From: Tessaracoccus caeni
GTDB taxonomy: Bacteria; Actinomycetota; Actinomycetes; Propionibacteriales; Propionibacteriaceae
Direction of reading: 5' to 3'
DNA: 64,000 nucleotides
NCBI RefSeq assembly: GCF_029211185.1
Contig: NZ_JARGDO010000021.1
Span: 1 to 64,000 of the forward strand
Below are positions 36,101 to 44,617 of the stretch, one piece after another. A program made the position numbers and the translations under genes. The notes below the pieces were generated by a model. The model made no database searches, was not told the origin of the DNA, and was given only the letters and a program-made list of their open reading frames with translations. The stretch's first letter is position 1. Each line of letters opens with the position of its first letter.

Positions 36101-36708
36101 AGCGGCTGCTTACCGCAGCGGGCCAGGCCGGCATGGCGGCCTCCGAGGTCGAGTGGCTGACTGCCGCCGCGCAGACGGACGCAGCCGCGTGGGAGGACGA
36201 GTTCGGCATCGCCCGCGACGTCTCCCAGCTCGGCATCGAGCGCAACCTGCTGCGCTACCTGCCCGTGCGCGTGCACATCCGCATCACCCCCGACGCCGCC
36301 CTGACACACGTGGTGAGGGCAGTCGCGGCGGGTATTGCCGCGGGGGCTCAGCCGCGCCTGAGCACGCCGATCGCGCTGCCCTCCCCCATCGTCAAGGCGA
36401 TGGAGGCGGCCGGCGTCACCGTCCGCTACGACGACGATGCGGCCTGGCGGGCAAAGCTCGGCCGGCTCGCCGCCAAGCAAGGCCCCAACGCCGGCGCGCG
36501 GGTGCGCGTCGTGGCCGGGGAGTCGCGGGAGCGCGTCGTCGCCGCGGTCTACGAGGCGACGGACGGCAAGCCCGATGTAGCGGTGTACGGCGGCGAGGTG
36601 GTCTCGGCGGGCCGCGTCGAGATGCTCCCGCACCTGCGCGAGCAGGCCGTCGCGATCACCGCTCACCGTTTCGGCACCCCGAACCACCTGAGCGACGGCC
36701 TCATCTGA
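33148..36708 (+). CDS. putA: PutA: proline dehydrogenase / glutamate-semialdehyde dehydrogenase
   Basis: Bifunctional enzyme (1186 aa) that oxidises proline to pyrroline-5-carboxylate with FAD and then to glutamate with NAD. Residues ~80-430 are the PRODH barrel (SRLGKAIAKIK…, DYVSIKVSS, DMEEYKDLNLT, VRVVKGANLPMEL). Residues ~480-1000 are the aldehyde dehydrogenase, with PPWNFPVAIP, ETSGKNAIIV and catalytic Cys in GHAGQKCSAAS. The C-terminal ~180 residues are a degenerate domain. There is no N-terminal RHH, so it does not self-repress as enteric PutA does. A long hairpin follows at 36744. Confidence 0.96.
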   Translation: MSTASPLVRPQELADEAIALVRRWLAEASGYKVDASAALLADVLRDPNGLDFTVGFVDGVVRPEDLGVAAHKLQQLTQISPKFLPPAMRGAIGLGGALATPLPRVVVPIARTVLRQMVSHLIIDASEARLGKAIAKIKRDGVRLNVNLLGEAILGEGEAARRLAGTHTLLARDDVDYVSIKVSSTVAPHNHWSFDEAVGHVEEKLVPLFARAAAATPNKFINLDMEEYKDLNLTIAVFQRILERPEFTNLSAGIVLQAYLPDALGAMIGLQEWAATRVANGGAPIKVRVVKGANLPMELVDAAIHGWPAATWGTKQASDTSYKAVLDYALTPERTKNVRIGIAGHNLFDVALAWLLAKARGAEAGIDVEMLLGMATGQAEAVKREVGSLLLYTPVVHPEEFDVAIAYLIRRLEEGASHENFMSAVFELNDDATLFEREKKRFLASLDALATITAHGDVASYDVPKPNRRQDRRHYDEAGAEARVEALVAAGYDGFANCPDTDPDLPGNRAWGREIANRMVDSTLGNDTVAASLITDQETLDAAIARGVAAADGWHALGADERARILHRAAERLEARRAQLLEVMGSETGKTLDQGDPEVSEAIDFAHFYATLGQELEKTDGAEFVRQKLTAVIPPWNFPVAIPAGGALAALAAGSSVIIKPATASARSGAVMVEALWDAGVPRDVLQTVQFRDRSLGSALVADRRIDRLILTGAYETAQAFRELRRDLPILAETSGKNAIIVTPHADYDLAAKDVAQSAFGHAGQKCSAASLVILVGSVATSQRFRNQLLDAVRSLSVGTPEHLETQMGTVIAAPSGKLLRGLTTLGEGEKWLLEPRPLASSSPLALDKSGENKLWSPGVRDGVARGSEYHLTEYFGPILGIMTAKTLDEAIDMVNEIDYGLTSGLHSLDHDELALWLSRIEAGNLYVNRGITGAIVRRQPFGGWKKSAIGAGTKAGGPSYLHGLVGWKDAPVAASGRTLRPSIERLLTAAGQAGMAASEVEWLTAAAQTDAAAWEDEFGIARDVSQLGIERNLLRYLPVRVHIRITPDAALTHVVRAVAAGIAAGAQPRLSTPIALPSPIVKAMEAAGVTVRYDDDAAWRAKLGRLAAKQGPNAGARVRVVAGESRERVVAAVYEATDGKPDVAVYGGEVVSAGRVEMLPHLREQAVAITAHRFGTPNHLSDGLI

Positions 36709-36743
36709 GGGCGCCTGCGCGCATACCCGGGTCAGGCTTTGCG

Positions 36744-36793
36744 CTCCAGTGGGAGATGTTCCACCTCAGACGGTGGAACATCTCCCGCTGGAG
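36744..36793. repeat. Long hairpin with CCACC/GGTGG apex, copy H1
   Basis: A 22-bp stem with one wobble pair and loop TCAGAC; the apex reads GATGTTCCACC/GGTGGAACATC. It lies 36 nt after putA. No T-run follows, so it is not a classic terminator. It belongs to the five-copy family with 55575, 56648, 58719 and 60636. Confidence 0.85.
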
Positions 36794-36898
36794 TCCCTCG
36801 TCTCCACTGCCGACGCGCCAGATCTAGAGACGGGCCTCCTCTACGCGGAGCTTGGGACGTGGTGAGCGCTTGTCGGTGAGGACCGGCAGAATATAGGC

Positions 36899-39514
36899 AT
36901 GAGTGAATCGCGGGGTGGGCTCGAACAGCAGCGAGTGCTGAGGTTCTGGTGGATGCTGGAACTGCTCAACCCGCAGCCCTTGCCCCCGCGGACGAAGGAG
37001 GGCTCGTCGTCAGCGGACGAGCGGATCATCGAATGGCGGCCTGGGCAGCTCTTGCCGTGGCAGTCGCTGGCCGCGCCCAAGCCCCTGGGTGGGGCGCGTC
37101 GGGTGTGGCGGCACACCGTCTACCTCGGGGCCTACCGACAAGACGATGCCCGCCGACGGCTGCGCGAGATCTTCGGCGCCGACGCGCGCGATGGGCGTCG
37201 CGGTGGCGAGAGCGCGTGCGCCGGCGTGCTGGTCGATCACGAAGGCCGGTTGGTGGCCGGATCGGCCGTGTTGTCCTCCGAGCTGTGGGCGCTCACTCGC
37301 ATCACCCATCCCACGCAGCCCGATCCCCGGTGGCAAGAGGCCTTCCCGCGGGCGACGCAAGACTTCGCCGACGCCGTCGACCGGTATCAGGGGTTTCGCC
37401 GCGCGGTGGCGGGCACGGCTCAGCCTCGGCAGCCCGCTCAAGATCCGGTGTCGATGCGCGAGCTGGTGCGCATCGCGCATGAGAGCGCCGGCGTCGCGGG
37501 AATGGCGACGCTCGCCACCACCCGGATCGTTATCAAGTCGGTCGCGATCCCGGCGCTTCAGGCCGACGTGCCCGCCACCGACTTTCTCAACAGCCCCTAC
37601 CTCGACGACCTGTCCGCCGTCCGGCGCCACATCGTGGTGCGTGGCGCGCCCGGTGCGGCACTCGGCGCCTATCTCGTCGACGATGCCGCGCTCGAGGCTC
37701 ATGACCGGGTGGATGTCGTCGCATCGCCGCGAACCGTGGACGCGGGGGTCACCATCGAACGGCTGCCCAAGGGTCGCTGGCCCTCCGATCCCACCTGCGC
37801 GGCAGTGCTGAGCGAGCAGTTCGTCGTCAACAAGGCGCTGGACCACCTGGATGAGCTGCCCGGACTGATCGGCGTGCACACTTCCGAACCGGCCGGCGGA
37901 ACCGCCCTGCTGCGCGACATCCTGGCCGGCAACATCGTCGAACGCGCACGGCGCCTGGCCTCGCTTCTTGTTCCCGACGACGCGTTCACCTCCACCGTTC
38001 ACCGCTGGAACGCTCGGGACGGACGGCAGCATGTGGTGCGCGCGCTGCGACCGGAACTCACGGGTTTCGAGATGCTGGCCGTCTCGGCCACCGACCGCGA
38101 CGCTCGCCATACGGCCGCCCAGCTCGTGGACTCGGAACAGATCGACGAGCGGTGGCGCGACGGCTGTGGCTACCTCCCGGATATCGCCGCAGCCGTGAGC
38201 GGTCGCGCTCGGCAGGACGCCTCCGCGGTCGACCAGCCGTGGGTGTTGGTCGCCGCGACGTTGGGCGACAAGCGCCACCGGGAGTCGTTCTGGCACCGGT
38301 TCTGGGGCGACGACGAACCCCTCGGCCAGCCGGGAATGGCGTCGCGTCTCGAGCGGCGGAGCAGCGGTGAAGCCCCGGTCAAAGACTGGCATCAGGCCCG
38401 CGACGACTTCATGCGGGCCGAACAGCGCGTCGATGATCTCCTCGACGAGCGACGACGCGCCCACCGGCGCCTGCTGAGCATCCCGCAGTCGGCTCGCAAG
38501 GTGGAGCAGTTGCAGGAGTTCACGGCTCATCTCGAAGAGACGCTCGGCACGGCCGAGCACGAGGTTGCCGAACATCGCGCCGTCGTCGAGCGCGCCGATG
38601 CCAAGGTGGCCGAGGCGAAGGTCCGACACGAGCAGCAGCTCGCCGCGCGACCGGGTGGGATGGATGCGCTTCTCAGCTTCGGTCGGGCTACCCGTGACTG
38701 GCAGAACGGCCTCGACGCCCGAACCGCCGATCTCCGGAGCGCCGAGCAACGGCAGAGTGAGGCCGCGGAGAATGATCGTCAGCTGAGGGCGGGCCTCGAC
38801 AAGCTGCGAGCGGACACCGACGCCGCGGCGGCAGATCTTTCCGATGCGCAAGCCACGCTCGCCGCGCTCCAGGCCCAAGCCGCGCTCGACAAGACGCGTT
38901 ACGGCGACGGCTATCCCGACGAGGACTGGGTGGGCGAACGCCGGGAGCAGCATTCACCTTGGCTGGACGCCGAGTTGGAGGAGGCCCGCTCCGAACTGTT
39001 CTTCGCCGCGCTGCAGCTGCATGAGGATTTCCTCGCCAACACCGCCGGCACCATGCTCGACGGGCTCCGCGCCGCCGGCGACATCGTCACCGGCGCGCAG
39101 CCGCCCGCTGTCCCGGCCGACAAGCTCACGGCCGCCTGGCAGCTGCTCTTCCTCGCCGTGCCGGTGATCTCGACCACCTTCGGGTGCGTGAGGAGCCTGT
39201 TCGGCAAGGCCGGGCCGGAGGCGCTCGGGTGGGTGTTCGTCGACGACGGCGGTCGGGTGGAGCCGTCCCACGCCGTCGGCGCCATCTGGAGGGCCAAGCG
39301 GGCGATCGTCGTCGGGGACGCGTTGGGTCAAGGCGCCGTGGCGCAGGTTCCGCCGGTCGCTTCACGTGACATCGCATCCGCCTTCGGCATCTCCGAGACG
39401 TGGACCCCACCCACGGCATCTGCGCAGTCCCTGGCCGACCGAGCCTCGCGGCATGGCACCTTCGTCATCCGAAACCAGAAGCCCGTGTGGGTGGGAATCC
39501 CCCACGCTCTTTGA
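36899..39514 (+). pseudogene. C-terminally truncated SF1-type helicase
   Basis: An 871-aa frame that matches only the front part of large AAA_11/AAA_12-type helicases. It starts with VLRFWWMLELLNPQPLPP, the usual opening. A coiled coil spans ~495-680 (RAEQRVDDLL…LAALQAQAALD). The frame ends in LFLAVPVISTTFGCVRSLFG, LGWVFVDDGGRVEPSHAVGAIWRAKRAIVVGD and NQKPVWVGIP, where relatives have DEAGQ and continue through the last motifs. Here VDDGGR replaces DEAGQ and the frame stops at -HAL, exactly at a dispersed repeat that provides the stop. It should be inactive as a helicase. Confidence 0.75.
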
Positions 39515-39548
39515 GGTGCGAGGCCGCCCGCGGCCGAGCCTCGAAAAG
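39503..39548 (+). repeat. TTCGAGG/CCTC intergenic repeat, copy 2
   Basis: Runs from CACGCTCTTTGAGGTGCGAG to GAGCCTCGAAAAG, with a GC-rich inverted centre. TTTGAGG supplies the stop of the truncated helicase frame. Its CCCCACGCTCTTTGAGG edge is identical to the 43388-43434 copy read on the minus strand. Confidence 0.75.
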
Positions 39549-39597
39549 AGCCAGCCGACGGCCGAAAAGCAGTCCCAGCCAAAGGTCACGCTGATTT

Positions 39598-39644
39598 CTC
39601 TTCGAGGCTCCTCCAGGGTCTTCGAGGTGCGATGACGGAGCGTC
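39598..39644 (+). repeat. TTCGAGG/CCTC intergenic repeat, copy 3
   Basis: CTCTTCGAGGCTCC … GTCTTCGAGGTGCGATG … GGAGCGTCG, a variant copy 50 nt after the previous one. It lies 11 nt beyond the stop of the IrtB-like exporter gene. Confidence 0.6.
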
Positions 39645-39654
39645 GGGTGGGTCG

Positions 39655-41388
39655 TCAGGTCAGGGTCCAGCCGCGGGCTCGGGTCTGGGCGGCCCACATG
39701 CGGGAGTAGCGGCCGTCAGCGGCGAGCAGCGACGTGTGGTCGCCGACCTCACGCACCTCGCCGTCCTCCAGCACCACGATCTGGTCGGCCGCGACGACGG
39801 TGGAGAGCCGGTGGGCGATCACGACGACGGTCTTGTTCGCCACCAGGCGGTCGATGGCCTCCTGCACCATCACCTCCGACTCGGTGTCCAGCGCCGAAGT
39901 GGGCTCGTCGAGCAGCACGATGGGGGCGTCCTTCAGCAGTGCGCGGGCGATCGCGACGCGCTGGCGCTCTCCCCCGGACAGCTGGTTGCCGATCTCGCCG
40001 ACGCGCGTGGCGGCGCCATTGGGCAGGCGGGCGATCAGTTCGCCGCAGTTGGCGGCTTCCAGCGCGGCATGCACCTCGTCTTTGGTGGCCTCCGGCCGAG
40101 CCATGGCGACGTTGTCGAAGATCGTGGTGTCGAACAGGTGCACGTCCTGGAAGACGACGGCGATGTGGCGCATCAGCTCGCGCCCGGTGACCTCGCGGAT
40201 GTCCGTGCCGCCGATCAGCACGCGCCCCTGCTGCGGGTCCGCGAACCGGGAGATGAGCCGCGTCATGGTGGTCTTGCCGCTGCCCGAAGGCCCGACGAAA
40301 GCGGTGAGCGTACCCGCCCGGAGTTCGAGCGTGACGCCCTGCACGGCAGGCGCGGCGGCGTCGCGGTAGGTGAAGGTGACGTCGTCGAAGGCGATGTCAT
40401 GGCCCTCGATGACGGCCGGCTCGTCGGGCTCGGGCAGCGCCGGGATGCTCAGCACCTCGTCGATCCTGGTCATGGCGCCCTCCGCCACCTCGAACACCGA
40501 GGTCATGGTCGCGGCGCGCGCCAGCGGCTCGGCGAGCCCGGCGGCGGCGACGACCACCGCGGCGGCCATGACGGCGGATAGCTCGCCGCGCAGGACCAGC
40601 GCGGCACCCATCGCCACGACGCCGGCGACGGCGAGGTTGGCCCCGATGGCACCGCCGGTGAGGCCGAAGATGCTCTGGTCGATGGAGCTGCGCAGCGCGG
40701 CGCCCTGGTGCCGAAGGGCCGCAACCAGCCGCTCGGAGCGCTCGCCCGCCTGCCCGGAGGCCTTGAGCACGGGCAACCCCTGCACGTACTCGACGATGCG
40801 GTCGGCCGTCTCCGCGTCGGCCTCGCCCACCACGCGCTGAGCGCGCGCCTGAGCGGCGTTGGTTCGGGCGATGAAGAACGCGGCCACGGCGGCGCCGACG
40901 AGCGCCCCGAGCAGGAGGCGCATGTCGATGGCCGCGAGCGAGACGACGAAGGCGAGCGGGATCACGATGAGACGCAGCATCAGCGAGGCGACCTCGCTGA
41001 CCGAGAGCAGGCTCATCGTGACGTCCTGGTTGATCACCGTCGAGAGCCCGCCGGAGCGTCGCCGCGCCAGCTCTTCCGCAGGGATGCGGCGGAGCTTCTC
41101 GCCCAGCCGCAGCCGGATATCGGACATCAGCTCCGGGAACAGGGTGTAGGAGAAGTTCAGCTCGCCGACGCGGAGCAACGACTCCACCACCAGCAGTACG
41201 CCGAGAGCGATGAGCACCACGAGACCGGTCTGGTGGTTGCCCTCCAGCAGGGTCACGACGAGCGGCAGGAGCAGCACCACCGCGATACCGTTGGCCACGG
41301 CCCCGAGCTCCGTCAGCCGCAACGACCGCTGCCACTGCGGAAGGTATGGGCCGGCCGCAGCGTGCATCAGCTGCAGGATCCGCCTCAT
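39655..41388 (-). CDS. ABC exporter half-transporter (IrtB/YbtQ-like)
   Basis: Membrane-plus-ATPase protein of 577 aa, start ATG 41388 overlapping the upstream exporter stop (ATGA). Six membrane helices lie in residues ~20-300. The NBD has GPSGSGKTT, LSGGERQRVAIARALL, VLLDEPTSALD and the AHRLS switch. Pairing with another half-transporter is the arrangement of IrtAB/YbtPQ, known for siderophore uptake in actinomycetes and Yersinia. No siderophore genes are near, so iron is only a suggestion. Confidence 0.9.
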   Translation of the reverse strand: MRRILQLMHAAAGPYLPQWQRSLRLTELGAVANGIAVVLLLPLVVTLLEGNHQTGLVVLIALGVLLVVESLLRVGELNFSYTLFPELMSDIRLRLGEKLRRIPAEELARRRSGGLSTVINQDVTMSLLSVSEVASLMLRLIVIPLAFVVSLAAIDMRLLLGALVGAAVAAFFIARTNAAQARAQRVVGEADAETADRIVEYVQGLPVLKASGQAGERSERLVAALRHQGAALRSSIDQSIFGLTGGAIGANLAVAGVVAMGAALVLRGELSAVMAAAVVVAAAGLAEPLARAATMTSVFEVAEGAMTRIDEVLSIPALPEPDEPAVIEGHDIAFDDVTFTYRDAAAPAVQGVTLELRAGTLTAFVGPSGSGKTTMTRLISRFADPQQGRVLIGGTDIREVTGRELMRHIAVVFQDVHLFDTTIFDNVAMARPEATKDEVHAALEAANCGELIARLPNGAATRVGEIGNQLSGGERQRVAIARALLKDAPIVLLDEPTSALDTESEVMVQEAIDRLVANKTVVVIAHRLSTVVAADQIVVLEDGEVREVGDHTSLLAADGRYSRMWAAQTRARGWTLT

Positions 41389-43208
41389 GACAGTGCCTCC
41401 TCTGCCTCGCGCCGTAGGCCCCAGCCCTGGGCGCGCAGATGTCGGTCCCATAGCCGCGCGTACCGGCCGCCCGCCGTCGCCAGCTGCTCGTGGGTGCCGG
41501 TCTCGACGACACGGCCGTGGTCGAGCACCACGATCTGGTCGGCGTCGACGATGGTGCTGAGCCGATGCGCGATCACGATCACGGTGCGGCCCTTGGTGAG
41601 TTCGGCGACGGCGTCCTGGATGGCCGCTTCGTTCTCCGGGTCGGCGAAGGCAGTGGCCTCGTCGAGGATCACCACCTGAGCGTCGGACAGCAGAGCTCGG
41701 GCCACGGTGACCCGCTGCCGCTGCCCGCCCGAGAGCGAGGCGCCGCGCTCCCCGACGACGGTGTCATAGCCGGCGGGCAGGGCCAGGATCTCGTCGTGGA
41801 TCCGGGCCGCGCGGCAGGCGCGCTGGATCTGCTCGTCGGTGGCCCCCGGCACCCCCAGTGTGAGGTTCTCGCGGATGCTGGCGTGCAGCAGGAACGGGTC
41901 CTGGAACACCAGCGCGATGTGCCGGAGCAGCTCGTCGGGCGCGATTTCGCGCACGTCCACACCACCCACCTGGATGCTGCCGGCGGTGACGTCGAAGAAC
42001 CGCGGCACGAGCCGGGCGACGGTGGACTTGCCCGAGCCAGAGGGCCCCACCAACGCGCAGACGGAGCCGGCGGGGATGTCGATCGAGACGTCGGTCAGTG
42101 CGGGGGCGCGGTCGGCGTCGTAGGAGAAGCAGACGCGGTCCAGCCGGACGGAGCCGTCGGCGGGGCGCTGAGGCTGGGCTGCCTCCGGGAGCGCCGGCAG
42201 GTCGAGCACCTGGGTGATCCGCAGCGCGGCGGCCATGGCGCGCATGTTGTGATCGGTGAGGAACATCAGCGGTGAGAACGCGTCCACCGGCAGCGAGGCG
42301 AGCAGGAGAACCACCACCACGGACATCGGCTGGATCCAGCCCGCGCCGGCCATGGCGTAGCCCGCGATGGCCAGGAGGATGGTCACGGGCAGCGGGGCGA
42401 TCAGGATCCGTGACGCCAGGGCCGCCCCCCGAGTGCGGTCGTTCCAGGCCCTCATGTGCGCGGTGAACGCCTGCACCCGCTCTGCGAACCGGCTGAACGA
42501 CTCTGACCCGCCGTCGAAGGTGCGCACCTCCTGCATGCCCTGCACGTATTCGACGCTGGCGGCGTCGATGGCCTCGAGGGAACGGTCATAGGCCTCGCGT
42601 TCGGACGCGTAGTCACGCATAGACAGGCCCATGGTGATGGCGAACAGCGGCAGGATCGCGAGCACCACCAGCAGAAGCCGCCACTCGATGAGTCCGATGG
42701 CCAGGAGCGCCGCGAGCATCCCGCCGAGAGCGCCGCCGAGCATCGACGGCGAGTCCGCGATCGCCGAGTGCATGCCGCGCACGTCGCCGTGCACGATCTT
42801 CTTCACTCCGCCCGCGCCGAGCCGCTGGACGGTGCCGAGTGGCAGTCGGCCGAGGTGCGTCGTGATGTCGCGCCGCATCATCGACTCGTGGTCGAACGCC
42901 GCTTGGTGCGAGACGACGCTGCCCAGCGTCGACAAGACGGCCGAGCCGACCATCGCGCCGATGATCGCCGCCACCCATCCGGTCGCTTCCGGGGCGCTGC
43001 TGCCCTGGATCAGCCGCGTGACGAGGAGCCCGCTCAGCACGAGGGCGGTCACCCGCAGCACCGCGCCGAGGCTGCCGAGCAGCACCGACAGCACCAATCT
43101 CGCCTTGATGGGGGCTATCAGCCTGGCCAACGCCTGCGACGGAGTCGGCCCGGACGACGTGGCACCCGGCCTGTCGAGGACGGTTGCTTGCTCTCCCGCT
43201 GCAGTCAT
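41385..43208 (-). CDS. ABC exporter half-transporter (IrtA/YbtP-like)
   Basis: Partner half-transporter, 607 aa, start ATG 43208. Residues ~35-320 are six membrane helices, and the NBD carries GPSGSGKST, LSGGQRQRVTVARALL, VILDEATAFADPENE and AHRLST. No siderophore-binding N-terminal domain is present, unlike mycobacterial IrtA. The ATAFADPENE Walker B variant is typical of the YbtP/IrtA branch. The two proteins should form a heterodimer. Confidence 0.9.
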   Translation of the reverse strand: MTAAGEQATVLDRPGATSSGPTPSQALARLIAPIKARLVLSVLLGSLGAVLRVTALVLSGLLVTRLIQGSSAPEATGWVAAIIGAMVGSAVLSTLGSVVSHQAAFDHESMMRRDITTHLGRLPLGTVQRLGAGGVKKIVHGDVRGMHSAIADSPSMLGGALGGMLAALLAIGLIEWRLLLVVLAILPLFAITMGLSMRDYASEREAYDRSLEAIDAASVEYVQGMQEVRTFDGGSESFSRFAERVQAFTAHMRAWNDRTRGAALASRILIAPLPVTILLAIAGYAMAGAGWIQPMSVVVVLLLASLPVDAFSPLMFLTDHNMRAMAAALRITQVLDLPALPEAAQPQRPADGSVRLDRVCFSYDADRAPALTDVSIDIPAGSVCALVGPSGSGKSTVARLVPRFFDVTAGSIQVGGVDVREIAPDELLRHIALVFQDPFLLHASIRENLTLGVPGATDEQIQRACRAARIHDEILALPAGYDTVVGERGASLSGGQRQRVTVARALLSDAQVVILDEATAFADPENEAAIQDAVAELTKGRTVIVIAHRLSTIVDADQIVVLDHGRVVETGTHEQLATAGGRYARLWDRHLRAQGWGLRREAEEALS

Positions 43209-43387
43209 CGCTCGTCTCACTCTCCGTGCGCCGACCCGGGTTGTACACCCCGACAAGGACAGCGCCTATATACGCAATGCATACGTTACGTTAAACATCG
43301 AGCTGGAGACACAGCGGGTCGCTATTTAGCTCGCTCCTCCGAGAGCCTGCCCACCGACGCCCGTTGAAGCTAGGCCCCAGCACGCCC

Positions 43388-43434
43388 TTTTCGAGGCTCC
43401 TCGCAGAGCTCGTCGCACCTCAAAGAGCGTGGGG
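43388..43434 (-). repeat. TTCGAGG/CCTC intergenic repeat, copy 4
   Basis: TTTTCGAGGCTCC … GCACCTCAAAGAGCGTGGGG on the plus strand. On the minus strand CACGCTCTTTGAGG supplies the last codons and the stop of the 93-aa gene (protein end -PHAL), just as at 39503. Confidence 0.75.
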
Positions 43435-43701
43435 TTGCACTCGGAGGGTTCCGGGGCCGGCGAGAGATGCGGTCACCCGCAGCGGCGGGGCGCCCAGCGC
43501 GAAGGCATCGCGGAGTTCCGCTGGTATCAGCGCGTCGAACTCGCGGGGCAGGTCTGCTCCGAGCAGGTTCGGGTAGCCCTCGACGTCCACCGACTCCAGT
43601 ACCTCCACCCGGCACGAACACCAGCGCTCGCCGGGGCCGTCGACCGGCTCTGTCCGAGGCACCACCGTCACCTCGGCTCGGTTCTCCATCACCTGCGACA
43701 T
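43420..43701 (-). CDS. Small protein of the ATP-grasp/M6 cluster, unknown
   Basis: A 93-aa acidic protein starting 4 nt after the ATP-grasp stop, last gene of the M6 cluster. It has a CSC pair (GERWCSCRVEVLESVDV), a helix-rich middle (LIPAELRDAFALGAPP) and a strand-rich end (LRVTASLAGPGTLRVQP). I do not recognise the family. The final HAL and stop come from an intergenic repeat, so a longer original C-terminus may have been lost. A substrate or partner of the ATP-grasp enzyme is possible but unsupported. Confidence 0.65.
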   Translation of the reverse strand: MSQVMENRAEVTVVPRTEPVDGPGERWCSCRVEVLESVDVEGYPNLLGADLPREFDALIPAELRDAFALGAPPLRVTASLAGPGTLRVQPHAL

Positions 43702-43705
43702 GACC

Positions 43706-44617
43706 TCAGTCTGCCTCTCCGGCCAGCCACCGCGCCAGGGCTGCCGACATCGGCAGACCCGTCGGCTCCTCGAAGCACGAGTAGGCGGGCGAGGGATTCA
43801 CCTCGAAGCACCACCACAGCCCGTCCTGATCGCGAAACAGGTCGATGCCGGCCAGCGGCAGGTCCAGTGCACGGGACAGCTCCAGGCAGCGTTGCCGCAG
43901 CTCGTCGGGCAACTCGGTGGGGGTCATCCCGGACGCCTCGCCACCCTCCCGGTACCGGTAGTCGATGTTGTCCGAGGTGATCTCGACGGGGAACACCTCG
44001 TCTCCGATCACATGCACCCTCACGTTGGTCCCCTCCAGCAGCTGCTGGAACTGGGTGGGAAGGTGCCGCACCCGGTCGAGTGTCTTGGCGCGCTCCGGGG
44101 TCAGTTCGTGGACGATCGAACGCACTCCGCTGGTCGACTTGAAGATCACCCTGCCGTGCTGACGCCAGAACGTACGCACTGCGTCCGGATCGTTGCTCAC
44201 CAGGGTGTGCGGCACGTGGAAGCCATGCGCTCGGATGAGGCCGGCTTGGTACGGCTTGGACAGGTTCGACGCCATGGACGCCGGCCGGTTGGCGACGCGG
44301 ATCTCGGCCACGTCGGCCCACGCGGCCAGCAATCCCACCGCCGCAGCCGCGCGAGCGCTCTCGAGAGCGTCGATCACCCGGCCATGTTGGCGCGGAGCGG
44401 TGAGCCGCACATAGATCCCCGTGGCCGAGGCCAGATCGACCGTCCCCTCCGGCCCGTGCACGGTCGCATGCACCCCGTCGGCGTCGCCCCACGTGGCGAG
44501 GTGCCACGACTCCGCCGCGGTCTCATCGAGCATCAGCACCGGCGTGCCGGCGGCCTCCGCCGCCTCGCGCACCAGACGGACCGGCGGCTCCGACGGCGTC
44601 CCCGCGATAACGATCAT
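43706..44617 (-). CDS. RimK-like ATP-grasp ligase
   Basis: Predicted carboxylate-amine ligase, 303 aa. The pre-ATP-grasp domain has ANRPASMASNLSKPYQAGLIRAHGFHVPHTLVSND. The ATP-grasp fold then shows VIFKSTSGVRSIV, NVRVHVIGDEVFPVEI, and the metal-binding ending DLFRDQDGLWWCFEVNPSP with E and N in place. Similar enzymes modify peptides (graspetide ligases) or add amino acids to proteins. It overlaps the upstream degenerate homologue by ATGA and is followed at once by the 93-aa gene. Substrate unknown. Confidence 0.85.
   Translation of the reverse strand: MIVIAGTPSEPPVRLVREAAEAAGTPVLMLDETAAESWHLATWGDADGVHATVHGPEGTVDLASATGIYVRLTAPRQHGRVIDALESARAAAAVGLLAAWADVAEIRVANRPASMASNLSKPYQAGLIRAHGFHVPHTLVSNDPDAVRTFWRQHGRVIFKSTSGVRSIVHELTPERAKTLDRVRHLPTQFQQLLEGTNVRVHVIGDEVFPVEITSDNIDYRYREGGEASGMTPTELPDELRQRCLELSRALDLPLAGIDLFRDQDGLWWCFEVNPSPAYSCFEEPTGLPMSAALARWLAGEAD

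Noticed and set aside
34677-36827. 716-aa Arg-rich frame overlapping putA
   Set aside because: Out-of-frame shadow of putA; arginine/glycine-rich composition typical of such frames.
37010-38953. 647-aa frame antisense to the truncated helicase
   Set aside because: No motif and no start signal; the sense frame has recognisable helicase and coiled-coil sequence.
43209-43390. Possible iron box upstream of the IrtAB-like exporters
   Set aside because: No TTAGG-TTAGGCTAA-type sequence could be made out, so iron control is not claimed.
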